From the NCBI RefSeq assembly GCF_000403355.2, contig NZ_KE159646.1, positions 266,424-330,423 on the forward strand: 64,000 nt of DNA, in the 5' to 3' direction. Both the position numbers and the translations under genes were made by a program. The notes under the pieces were generated by a model. It made no database searches. It saw only the letters and a program-made list of their open reading frames with translations, and was not told the origin of the DNA. This DNA is from Adlercreutzia caecimuris B7. GTDB lineage: Bacteria > Actinomycetota > Coriobacteriia > Coriobacteriales > Eggerthellaceae. The first letter of the stretch is position 1. Every line of letters starts with the position of its first letter. This document shows positions 18,566-28,355 of this stretch, piece by piece.

Positions 18566-19339
18566 GTGGACGCTCTTTCAACTCTCTCGGCTGAGGTGCC
18601 CCATCTCCAGGCATCCTTCGATCCCACCGTTGTGTTCGGCGGGGTCACCCAGTACATCGTCTGGATGGTCATCTGCTGGATCATCACCTGCGCCATTGTG
18701 CTCGTGGTGGCCAAGAAGCTCACCCTTATTCCCACGAACAAGTTCGTGAACACCGTGGAGTACGGCTACCAGTTCGTCCGCAACGACATGGGCGAGGGCA
18801 TCATCGGCCACGGCTTTAAGAAGCACGTGCCGTTTCTGGCCACGATGTTCTTCTTCATCCTGGTGTCGAACTTCGTGGGACTCATCCCCGGCTGCAAGAC
18901 GCCGACGGGCACCATCTCGGTGACCTGGGCGCTGGCCACCATCTCGTTTGTCTACTTCAACTTCTGGGGCATCAAGGCCAAGGGCGGCCTGGCCTATCTG
19001 AAGTCCTTCGCCCCCTCGGGCCTGCCCACCGTCATGGTGCCGGTCATCTGGTTTCTGGAGCTCATCTCCACGGTGATCCGCTGGCTGACGCTGGCCGTCC
19101 GACTCTACGGCAACATGTTCGCCGGCCACATGGTCCTCGGCATTTTCGCCCTGGCTTCCAGCGTGTTCCTCACGGTGGGCATCCAGGCGCTCGACCCCAT
19201 CTCCGGCGTGCTGTCGCTGCCGTGGTTCATCCTGCTCATCGCCATGTACGCCCTGGAGACGCTCGTCGCCTTCCTGCAGGCCTACGTGTTCACGGTGCTC
19301 TCCGCGGTCTACGTCCAGATCGCCACGTCGGCCCACTAG
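18566..19339 (+). CDS. atpB: ATP synthase Fo subunit a
   Basis: The 257-residue membrane subunit forms the proton half-channels. The essential arginine is in TLAVRLYGNMFAGH, with the preceding LELISTVIR helix and the family segment VSNFVGLIPG. The GTG start follows AGGAAAGG by eight bases. Hydrophobic segments and length are normal. It is the second gene of a canonical I-B-E-F-H-A-G-D-C operon; a 150-base gap separates it from atpE. Confidence 0.96.
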   Translation: MDALSTLSAEVPHLQASFDPTVVFGGVTQYIVWMVICWIITCAIVLVVAKKLTLIPTNKFVNTVEYGYQFVRNDMGEGIIGHGFKKHVPFLATMFFFILVSNFVGLIPGCKTPTGTISVTWALATISFVYFNFWGIKAKGGLAYLKSFAPSGLPTVMVPVIWFLELISTVIRWLTLAVRLYGNMFAGHMVLGIFALASSVFLTVGIQALDPISGVLSLPWFILLIAMYALETLVAFLQAYVFTVLSAVYVQIATSAH

Positions 19340-19491
19340 GCCGCACCGACCTTAAGCGCCCTTCTCGGCGTCGGGAGGCTGGAAGGCCTCCGCCCCCCCC
19401 CTGGGTTAAGCCGGCTCCTCCAAAGCCGGAGACCATATCCGTTAAGTGTTTTTGGGAAACAGGCTCAAAAACGACCTTTAAGGAGGAAATT

Positions 19492-19710
19492 GTGGAAACT
19501 GTTTTCGTCATCGCTGCGCTGAAGCTCGTCGGCTACGGCCTGGCCACCATCGGCCCTGGCCTGGGCATCGGCATCGCCTGCTACGGCTGCTGCGTGGGCA
19601 CCGCCCGTCAGCCCGAGGTGCAGGGCCGTCTGTTCACCAACTTCATCATCGGCGCCGCTCTGGCCGAGGCTCTGGCCCTCATCGGCTTCGTGCTCGCGTT
19701 CATCCTCTAA
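19492..19710 (+). CDS. atpE: ATP synthase Fo subunit c
   Basis: The 72-residue hairpin protein of the rotor ring has a polar loop RQPE at 39-42 and the ion-carrying carboxylate Glu59 in GAALAEALALIG. The position that is Gln in sodium-binding rings (GPGxGQG) is Ile here and no Ser/Thr follows Glu59, so the ring looks proton-type. GTG 19492 follows AAGGAGGAAAT closely. This start gives a standard subunit c length. Upstream 19340-19491 holds a run of nine C residues and a small stem near the ribosome site. Confidence 0.95.
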   Translation: METVFVIAALKLVGYGLATIGPGLGIGIACYGCCVGTARQPEVQGRLFTNFIIGAALAEALALIGFVLAFIL

Positions 19711-19758
19711 ATCCGTCTCATCAATCAATTCGGAAGCCTGCAGAGGCAAGAAAGAGGT

Positions 19759-20373
19759 ATGCACGTGAAGACAAGAGCGAACAAAGCAGTGGCCAAGGTC
19801 GCCTTCGGCGCCGTGGCCCTGAACGCTGCTTTCCCTGCGCTCGCGTTTGCTAGCGAGGAGGAGTCGGGCGGCCTGTCCGCCATTCTCCCCGACATGGCGG
19901 AGTTCATCCCCATGCTCATCGCCTTCATCATCCTGTGGATCATTCTCGCGAAGTTCGGCTGGCCCATGTTCGCCGGCATGCTCGAGAAGCGCGAGAACAC
20001 CATCCGCGAGGCTCTGAAGAAGTCCGAAGAGGCTCAGATTGAAAGCGAGCGCGTGCTTGCGGAGTACCAGCAGCAGCTGGCTGACGCCAAGACCCAGTCG
20101 GCTCAGATCATCGCTGACGCCCGCGCGGTGGGCGAGGCCGTGAAGGCCGACATCACCGCTCAGGCCCAGACCGAGGCGGCCGACATGATCGCCAAGGCGA
20201 AGGCCGCCATCGAGGCCGAGAAGAAGGCCGCCGTGGCCGAGCTCCAGTCCTCGATCGCCGACACGTCGGTGGATGTCGCGTCCCGCCTCATCGGCCAGGA
20301 CCTGACCGAGGGCGAGCACCGCGCCATCATCGAGCGCTACGTCAAAGAGGCAGGGAGCTTCAATGGCAACTAA
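19759..20373 (+). CDS. atpF: ATP synthase Fo subunit b
   Basis: The 204-residue peripheral stalk subunit has an N-terminal signal-like segment (VAFGAVALNAAFPALAFAS) ahead of the usual membrane anchor MLIAFIILWIILAKFGWPMF. A long charged, Ala/Glu/Lys-rich coiled coil (roughly 75-180) follows. The extra N-terminal hydrophobic segment is seen in actinobacterial b subunits. AAGAAAGAGG precedes the ATG. Its end overlaps atpH by 11 bases. Confidence 0.94.
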   Translation: MHVKTRANKAVAKVAFGAVALNAAFPALAFASEEESGGLSAILPDMAEFIPMLIAFIILWIILAKFGWPMFAGMLEKRENTIREALKKSEEAQIESERVLAEYQQQLADAKTQSAQIIADARAVGEAVKADITAQAQTEAADMIAKAKAAIEAEKKAAVAELQSSIADTSVDVASRLIGQDLTEGEHRAIIERYVKEAGSFNGN

Positions 20374-20940
20374 TCGTCTCGTCGTCAAAGAGGAAGTCGC
20401 CGTCTTCGCGTCGGTGCTCTTCGACAGCGCCAACGAGGCTGCGGGCCAGGAGGGCGTTCTCGAGGTGCGCGAGCAGATGGCTGAGGTCATCCGCGCCATG
20501 CGCGCCGACTTGGACCTCACCATGGCGCTCTCGAACCCCGATTTCACCCCCGAGCAGCGCCGTGCGCTGGTGGAGAACGTCTTCGCCGATGCGCACGTGG
20601 CGTTCCGCGAGGTGCTGGCGGTCATGGCCGAGCGCGGCCAGGCCGACCTGCTGCCCCGGGTGAACGACGAGTTCCGCGCGCTGATCGGCGAGCGCTTGGG
20701 GATTTGCGTGGTGGACGTGACCACCGCGGTGCCCCTCGACGACGGGCTGCGCCAACTTATTACGGAAAAAGCAGAGGCTGACCTGGGCAAGAAGGCGGTG
20801 CTGCGCGAGCGCATCGACAAGTCTATCTTGGGCGGCATCATCATGGACGTGGACGGCAACTACATTGACGCGAGCATGATCTCGCAGCTCAATCGCGCCC
20901 GCAACGTCCTCAAAGACACAACAGATGGAGGTGAATGCTA

Positions 20941-20941
<1 letters not shown>
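20363..20941 (+). CDS. atpH: ATP synthase F1 subunit delta
   Basis: The 192-residue OSCP/delta protein links the b stalk to the alpha/beta head. The N-terminal helical domain is followed by the C-terminal family segment [30 protein letters not shown]. The ATG lies in the end of atpF; CAGGGAGC is the ribosome site. It ends on the first base of the atpA GTG. Divergent sequence is normal for this subunit. Confidence 0.94.
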
Positions 20942-22506
<1,565 letters not shown>

Positions 22507-22518
22507 GGTAGGTAGACC

Positions 22519-23448
22519 ATGCCCAACCTACACGACATCGAACGGCGAATCAAATCCGTCTCTTCGACGAAGCAGATCACGCGCACCATGGAAATGGTCG
22601 CAGCTGCCAAGATTCGCCGTGCTTCCGAGCGCGTGGACAACGCGCTGCCTTGGGCGGTCGCCATCTCAGACATGCTCATCAGCACGGCAAAGTACGCTCA
22701 TCTGGACAACGAGCCGCTGTTGCAGGTCCACGACGAGGTGAAACGCGTGCTCATCGTCGCCGTCACCTCGGACCGGGGCCTCGCGGGCGGTTTCAACACC
22801 AACGTGCTTCGCTACGTGGAGAAGCTCATGAAGCTCAAGCAGCGCGAGGGCGCCGAGGTGGAGGTGGCTGCCTGCGGCAAGAAGGCCATCGGGTACTTCA
22901 CCTACCGCGGCATCGAGCCGGTCTTCTCCTTCGCGGGCTATTCGGCCGACCCCGAGTTCGCTCAGGCGGCCGAGCTGTCCGGCTACGTGATGCAGGCGTA
23001 CGCCGAGGGCAAGCTCGACGAGGTGTTCATCGTGTACAACCACGCGAAGAACGCCGCCGAGCAGACCTTGGTGGAGCAGCAGGTGCTGCCGGTGAAAGAG
23101 GAATCCTACGTGGATCTTCTGGGCCTTAAGGCCAAGGAGGAGGACGTGTTCAAGTCCTTCCGCGAAAAGGACGACTCCGCCATCCCGGGCGACATCGACT
23201 TCGAGCCGAGCACGGAGTCGGTCATGTCCTACATGATGAACGCCTACCTGAACAACGCGTTTTACTACGCGATGCTCGATTCCGCAGCGGGCGAACAAGG
23301 CGCTCGCCGCAACGCGATGAAATCGGCTACCGATAACGCGAACGAGATGGTCTCCACCCTGGAGCGCGTGTACAACACCGTGCGCCAGGGCGCCATTACC
23401 ACGGAGATCACCGAGATCGTGGGCGGTGCCGCAGCTTTGGAGGATTAA
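22519..23448 (+). CDS. atpG: ATP synthase F1 subunit gamma
   Basis: The 309-residue central shaft protein has the N-terminal helix DIERRIKSVSSTKQITRTMEMVAAAKIRRA, the SDRGLAGGFNTNV segment, and a C-terminal helix ARRNAMKSATDNANEMV with TTEITEIVGGAAAL. All are hallmarks of gamma. It starts 12 bases after atpA with AAGGTAGG upstream, and its TAA is followed directly by the ATG of atpD. Confidence 0.96.
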   Translation: MPNLHDIERRIKSVSSTKQITRTMEMVAAAKIRRASERVDNALPWAVAISDMLISTAKYAHLDNEPLLQVHDEVKRVLIVAVTSDRGLAGGFNTNVLRYVEKLMKLKQREGAEVEVAACGKKAIGYFTYRGIEPVFSFAGYSADPEFAQAAELSGYVMQAYAEGKLDEVFIVYNHAKNAAEQTLVEQQVLPVKEESYVDLLGLKAKEEDVFKSFREKDDSAIPGDIDFEPSTESVMSYMMNAYLNNAFYYAMLDSAAGEQGARRNAMKSATDNANEMVSTLERVYNTVRQGAITTEITEIVGGAAALED

Positions 23449-24893
<1,445 letters not shown>

Positions 24894-24894
<1 letters not shown>

Positions 24895-25331
24895 TGGCCG
24901 TTATGCGCTGCACGGTGGCCCTTCCGGATCGCGCTCTGTTCCAGGGCGAGGTCTCCTATGCCAGCATCCCCGGCACGGACGGCTACTTCGGTGTGCTGCC
25001 CGGCCACGAGCTAGCGGTCTCGCTCAACCGCGAGGGCGGCGTCGTGACGCTGACCGTCGGGGAGAACGAGCAGGACAAGAGGCAGTTCCTGGTCATGGGC
25101 GGCGCTACGTCGGTTCTGGACGACCAGGTGACGGTGCTCGCCCGGTTCGGATGCGCCGTGGAGGACATCGACGCCGAGGCCGTGAAGGCCGAGGCCGATG
25201 AATGCCGCGCGATTATCGCGGATCTCGGCTCGTCCGACGATCCGCAGGATCAGGCCACCCTCGTCACCAACCAGAAGAAGCTGGAGTGGTGCGAGGCGCA
25301 GCTGAAGCACGTGAGCGGAGCCGCCGCCTAG
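24894..25331 (+). CDS. atpC: ATP synthase F1 subunit epsilon
   Basis: The 145-residue protein has the beta-sandwich N-domain (LPDRALFQGEVSYASIPGTDGYFGVLPGHE) and a C-terminal helical hairpin (residues ~90-140). It regulates the motor and sits on the gamma shaft. The ATG shares one base with the atpD stop. It is the last gene of the operon; hairpins follow. Confidence 0.95.
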
Positions 25332-25391
25332 CGAGAGCGCCCCTCGGGGCGCGGCCGTTGGCAAGCGAGCCCGCAAGCATTTGAGCCTGTT

Positions 25392-25433
25392 TTGAGGGGC
25401 GTCCCATCCGGGGCGCTCCTCTTAGTTTGGGTG
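25392..25433 (+). terminator. Terminator of the ATP synthase operon
   Basis: GAGGGGCGTCC and GGGCGCTCCTC form a stem with two G-U pairs around CATCCG, followed by TTAGTTT. A second smaller hairpin (GCGCCCCTCGGGGCGC near 25337) precedes it. The next gene lies on the opposite strand, so this is a transcript end. Confidence 0.65.
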
Positions 25434-25443
25434 CCGCCGCATG

Positions 25444-25773
25444 CTAAAGAGCGGCGGCGATTGCCTCAGCGACGAATTGGTTCAGGGACTCTTTCCGCGC
25501 CGCGGCCGCCATCGCGGCCGCGCGATGCACCTCGGGGTTCACGCGCACGTTGAACGAGCCCTTGTAGGACTTTTCCGGCTCCTTGCCTTTCTCCGCACAG
25601 AAGGCGAGGTAGTCATCGACGGCCTCGCGGAAGGCATGATCGATGTCGGCGGCGCTTTGCGACTCGAAGTAGACGCCATCGTTCATGCCAACAACCGACC
25701 CGCAGAGCATGCGGGAGTCGCCGTCGAACTCAACGGTGGCGTAATAACCTTTATACACGAGAACATTGCTCAT
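25444..25773 (-). CDS. hicB: HicB family antitoxin
   Basis: The 109-residue protein has a HicB-like partial RNase H fold at the N-terminus (YKGYYATVEFDGDSRMLCGSVVGMNDGVYFE) and a ribbon-helix-helix C-terminus (GSFNVRVNPEVHRAAAMAAAARKESLNQFVAEAI). It neutralises HicA and represses the operon. Its start overlaps the hicA stop by four bases on the same strand, so toxin comes first, as in many hicAB loci. Confidence 0.85.
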   Translation of the reverse strand: MSNVLVYKGYYATVEFDGDSRMLCGSVVGMNDGVYFESQSAADIDHAFREAVDDYLAFCAEKGKEPEKSYKGSFNVRVNPEVHRAAAMAAAARKESLNQFVAEAIAAAL

Positions 25774-26027
25774 AGCGTTTCCTCTCCGCCCAAGAACTTC
25801 ACTGCGGCACGAATCGCTCCGCGACTCATCTCGTTTGATGGATGAGGGGAATGCATGAGGAACATGCGCCCGTCCTTCTCTCGAAAGAATCTGATCCGCG
25901 ATCCCGATGAGATTCCTTTATGGTCGAGTTCGTAACCGAGATGCTCCATAATGCGCACAAAATCGCGAAAGCGGTAAGTGCTCGGCGTCGATAGCAGTGC
26001 CTCGAGAAGCTTTTCTATTTGCGTCAT
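25770..26027 (-). CDS. hicA: HicA-like toxin
   Basis: The 85-residue small dsRBD-fold mRNA-interferase-like protein pairs with HicB. It reads LLSTPSTYRFRDFVRIMEHLGYEL, then SSGSRIRFF and HSPHPSNEMSRGAIRAAVKFL. The usual HicA catalytic segment GSH is GSR here. The same replacement, with a PHP-N-E motif, occurs in a known HicA subgroup. ATG at 26027 has GGAAG six bases upstream; a longer frame to 26078 would cross the promoter and is rejected. Activity is uncertain because of the missing His. Confidence 0.82.
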   Translation of the reverse strand: MTQIEKLLEALLSTPSTYRFRDFVRIMEHLGYELDHKGISSGSRIRFFREKDGRMFLMHSPHPSNEMSRGAIRAAVKFLGGEETL

Positions 26028-26040
26028 GACGTCTTCCTTC

Positions 26041-26078
26041 TGCAACTGAATATTAGTTGCAAATCTTGCATATGTCAA
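26041..26078 (-). promoter_or_regulatory. hicAB promoter with overlapping operator
   Basis: On the minus strand TTGACA (26078-26073) and TAATAT (26055-26050) are 17 bases apart, close to consensus. A palindrome TGCAACT-N7-AGTTGCA at 26041-26061 covers the -10 box. This is where a HicB ribbon-helix-helix dimer would bind to repress its own operon. Confidence 0.8.
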
Positions 26079-26122
26079 TAGGATGCAGAGAGGGTAGCGA
26101 GAATGATCAGGAAGGAACAGAC

Positions 26123-26160
26123 TTGACTTTTTGAATTGTTGTACTCAAAATGTTGTACAA
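26123..26160 (+). promoter_or_regulatory. Promoter and operator of the RelB-like/PIN operon
   Basis: TTGACT at 26123-26128 and CAAAAT at 26146-26151 have a 17-base spacer. GTTGTAC occurs twice (near 26138 and 26152), the second as the palindrome GTTGTACAAC, covering and following the -10. This fits autorepression by the antitoxin. Confidence 0.65.
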
Positions 26161-26178
26161 CGTGGAAGGAGAGTCGAC

Positions 26179-26475
26179 ATGGCCGATGCAATGGTGACGG
26201 GGCGTATGCCCGAGCAGAAGAAGCAGCGGGGAATGCGCGTGCTGCAAAGAAGCGGACTCAATGCCTCGCAGGCGGTGAACCTCATGTTCGATCGCCTGAT
26301 AGAGGAGGGGAGTGCCGACTTCCTTCTTCAGGACGACTTGAAGCCCGCTGCGGAACGGTGGGCATCGGCGGCGAGCTTCGTCGACGGTCTCTCGTGCAAA
26401 CGCGCCACGCGCTTCGACACCATGACGAAGGCGGAGATCAACCTCGATCGTCTTGCCGCCAAGGGGCTGGTGTGA
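26179..26475 (+). CDS. RelB/DinJ-like antitoxin
   Basis: The 98-residue protein has an N-terminal ribbon-helix-helix region (MRVLQRSGLNASQAVNLMFDRLIEEG) typical of RelB/DinJ antitoxins, and a charged C-terminus that would wrap the toxin. ATG 26179 has AAGGAGAG upstream and lies after the promoter; an earlier in-frame ATG would be inside the operator. It is two bases before a PIN-domain gene, an antitoxin-toxin pairing. Confidence 0.75.
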   Translation: MADAMVTGRMPEQKKQRGMRVLQRSGLNASQAVNLMFDRLIEEGSADFLLQDDLKPAAERWASAASFVDGLSCKRATRFDTMTKAEINLDRLAAKGLV

Positions 26476-26476
26476 C

Positions 26477-26941
26477 ATGGCCCAGGTCAAGCTGCTTCTC
26501 GACACCAATGTGGTCATCGACTATCTGAACGAGCGCGAACCGCATTACAAGAAGGCGCGGTTGCTGATGATCGGCGGCCGTGTGGGAGAGTTCGAGTTGT
26601 GGATCTCCTCGTCGCAGGCAACCGATCTCGTGTACATTCTCTCCAACGGAGGGCGAGCGAACGAGATCGATGTCGTCATGGAGCAGTTGCGGGGTTTGCG
26701 TACGTTCGTGAACGTGTGCGCGGCAGGCGAGAGAGAGGTCGATCTGATGCTCGCCGCCTCGCGGCGCGATCCGGAAGACTACCTCCTCTACGAGATCACC
26801 CTGGCGCTGAGGGCCGACGCTCTCATCACGCGAAACCAACACGATTTCCCCCAAGGCCTCGTTCCCGTCATGGACTGCGACGAGTTCTTCCGGTGGATGC
26901 GGGATGCGCACGGCCTCGACTACGACGAGGTCGAGCTTTAG
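26477..26941 (+). CDS. PIN-domain ribonuclease toxin (VapC-like)
   Basis: The 154-residue PIN protein has the first acidic motif LLLDTNVVIDYL (Asp9), an Asp in PEDYLLYEI (Asp101) and the late motif ADALITRN (Asp114, Asn120). These acidic residues bind metal for RNA cleavage. It starts one base after the antitoxin stop. PIN toxins usually go with VapB-type antitoxins; here the upstream protein looks RelB/DinJ-like. The RNA target is unknown. Confidence 0.82.
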   Translation: MAQVKLLLDTNVVIDYLNEREPHYKKARLLMIGGRVGEFELWISSSQATDLVYILSNGGRANEIDVVMEQLRGLRTFVNVCAAGEREVDLMLAASRRDPEDYLLYEITLALRADALITRNQHDFPQGLVPVMDCDEFFRWMRDAHGLDYDEVEL

Positions 26942-26997
26942 AGATCTTCGATGTTTGAGCCTCCGCAACGGCGCCTACAAAGCTGAGGCAACGGCGC

Positions 26998-27213
26998 TCA
27001 CCACCCGGGCTCGCCAGTGGCGATGAGGCTGTCGATGTCGCGGAAGGCGTTCTCGATAGCCTCGCTGTGGTACATCTCGTACATGTTGTAGACGAACTCG
27101 GTACGACCCTGGGCATCGAGGGCTGCGAGCACATCCGCCGCTCTCGTATGGCGGCTCTGCGCGTAGCTTTCCAGCAGATAGGTGAAGAACACGAATTCCT
27201 TAGGCAATCTCAT
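26998..27213 (-). CDS. DUF3791 family protein
   Basis: The 71-residue protein has the DUF3791 pattern: an N-terminal helix (EFVFFTYLLESYAQSR), then AADVLAALDAQGRTEFVYNMYEMYHSEAIENAFRDIDSLI. In other genomes this family is found next to a DUF3990 toxin and is thought to be its antitoxin or partner. No DUF3990 gene follows here; the next gene downstream is the convergent PIN gene. ATG 27213 or GTG 27216 could be the start. It overlaps the upstream 84-residue gene. Confidence 0.7.
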   Translation of the reverse strand: MRLPKEFVFFTYLLESYAQSRHTRAADVLAALDAQGRTEFVYNMYEMYHSEAIENAFRDIDSLIATGEPGW

Positions 27214-27454
27214 CACCTCGCAGGTACAGCGAGTTGCGCGGATCTCCGGTAGCTTGCTCGTTTTCCCACATATCGAAGACTGCCAGCGGGCTGAAGTGCC
27301 ACATCTTCAGGTTGTCGTCGAGGAGCATCAGGCGGGTTTCCGATGGGAGAAAGAGTCGGAGTGCCTCAAGGGCGTCAAGCCCACGGCTCTCGGCGATGAG
27401 CCGGGATACCTCGGAATCGAAGTTCTGCATGATGGTGGGCGTCGTCTCAGTCAA
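27200..27454 (-). CDS. Small protein of a DUF3791-type cassette
   Basis: The 84-residue protein ends MWENEQATGDPRNSLYLRGDE, a motif I associate with small proteins encoded just before DUF3791 genes in gut Firmicutes and Actinobacteria; no function is known. The start is TTG 27454 with GAGGAAG about nine bases upstream; an ATG at 27430 is an alternative without a ribosome site. Its stop overlaps the DUF3791 start, so the two are co-translated. Confidence 0.6.
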   Translation of the reverse strand: MTETTPTIMQNFDSEVSRLIAESRGLDALEALRLFLPSETRLMLLDDNLKMWHFSPLAVFDMWENEQATGDPRNSLYLRGDEIA

Positions 27455-27500
27455 GAAGCATCACTTCCTCGCAGGAAAGATGGCGAAGCGCCTTCTGGGC

Positions 27501-28355
27501 TTATGCGTGCTTGCGCTTTGTCTGGTAGCTCTGAAGGAAATCGGCGAATTCGGGTGAAGTGTCGGAGTTGCCGCTGCGCCAGGCTTTGTGATCGATGATC
27601 TCGCTCTCGAAGCCATAATAGTCGTCGATGTAGGCGATGAGCGCATCTAGGGCATCAAGCTGCGCTTCGGGGTAGTCGTCCTCGCCACTCACGTGCACCA
27701 TCTCGATGCCGATGGATGAACCGTTCATACCGTAATCAGCGAAGGCGCCGCCGATGGGGGAGGAGCCCTTCATATCATCGCGACCGTCTTCGCTAATGCT
27801 GTATTGCTCGTTGTGCCCCGTGTCGCCGTAGCCGGCATGATGTGCAATGCGATCCAAGGGAACGCATTGCCAGATGCTGCCGTCCTTATTCACGATGAAG
27901 TGGGCAGCGACGAGGTTCCCGTTGGAGTCCCACCAGTCGATCACGGAGGCCGCATCCGATTTGCCTTCGGTGTCGTGCAGCACGATGTACTTCTGGTACT
28001 CGGCTCCTTTGGGCCCATGGTCGAAGCTTTCGCGGAAATCTTCTGTGATGGCGATAACGGGGACGGCGGTTGACTCGGCGTCCGATGCTTCGCTGGCGTC
28101 GGCCTCGGCGTCAGTTCTGACAGGCCGTTCTCTCGTGTCCGCTCCAACCTCGTCCTCATCGTTTGTCGGTTTGGGGCAATCGCGAACGGGCTCGACCTCT
28201 ATCTGCTGAGGCTCCGCCTGGACCGCTTTACCCGCCTCGCCTCGTTTATCGGCCGTATCGGTGCACCCAAAGAGCAGCGTGGAAGCCATGGCCGCCGATA
28301 TTGCCAGAATGACGAGCGAGAGTCGTTTAGTTGAGATAAGGTGAGTTTTGCTCAT
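27501..28355 (-). CDS. N-acetylmuramoyl-L-alanine amidase lipoprotein
   Basis: The 284-residue protein has a lipoprotein signal: basic start, hydrophobic stretch and lipobox LLFGC with Cys31. A polar, Asp/Glu/Ala-rich linker of ~70 residues follows, then an Amidase_2 (T7 lysozyme/PGRP) domain from about 120. Zinc ligands appear to be His127 (VLHDTEG), His256 (IIDHKAW) and Asp265. It would cut the bond between muramic acid and the stem peptide outside the membrane. ATG 28355 overlaps the end of the large YARHG gene by 29 bases, so the two are expressed together. The middle of the protein carries a DSNGNLVAAHFIV segment typical of the family. Confidence 0.87.
   Translation of the reverse strand: MSKTHLISTKRLSLVILAISAAMASTLLFGCTDTADKRGEAGKAVQAEPQQIEVEPVRDCPKPTNDEDEVGADTRERPVRTDAEADASEASDAESTAVPVIAITEDFRESFDHGPKGAEYQKYIVLHDTEGKSDAASVIDWWDSNGNLVAAHFIVNKDGSIWQCVPLDRIAHHAGYGDTGHNEQYSISEDGRDDMKGSSPIGGAFADYGMNGSSIGIEMVHVSGEDDYPEAQLDALDALIAYIDDYYGFESEIIDHKAWRSGNSDTSPEFADFLQSYQTKRKHA

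Noticed and set aside
19492-19710. Sodium-type ATP synthase rotor
   Set aside because: The c subunit lacks the Gln in the first helix and the Ser/Thr after Glu59 that mark sodium binding.
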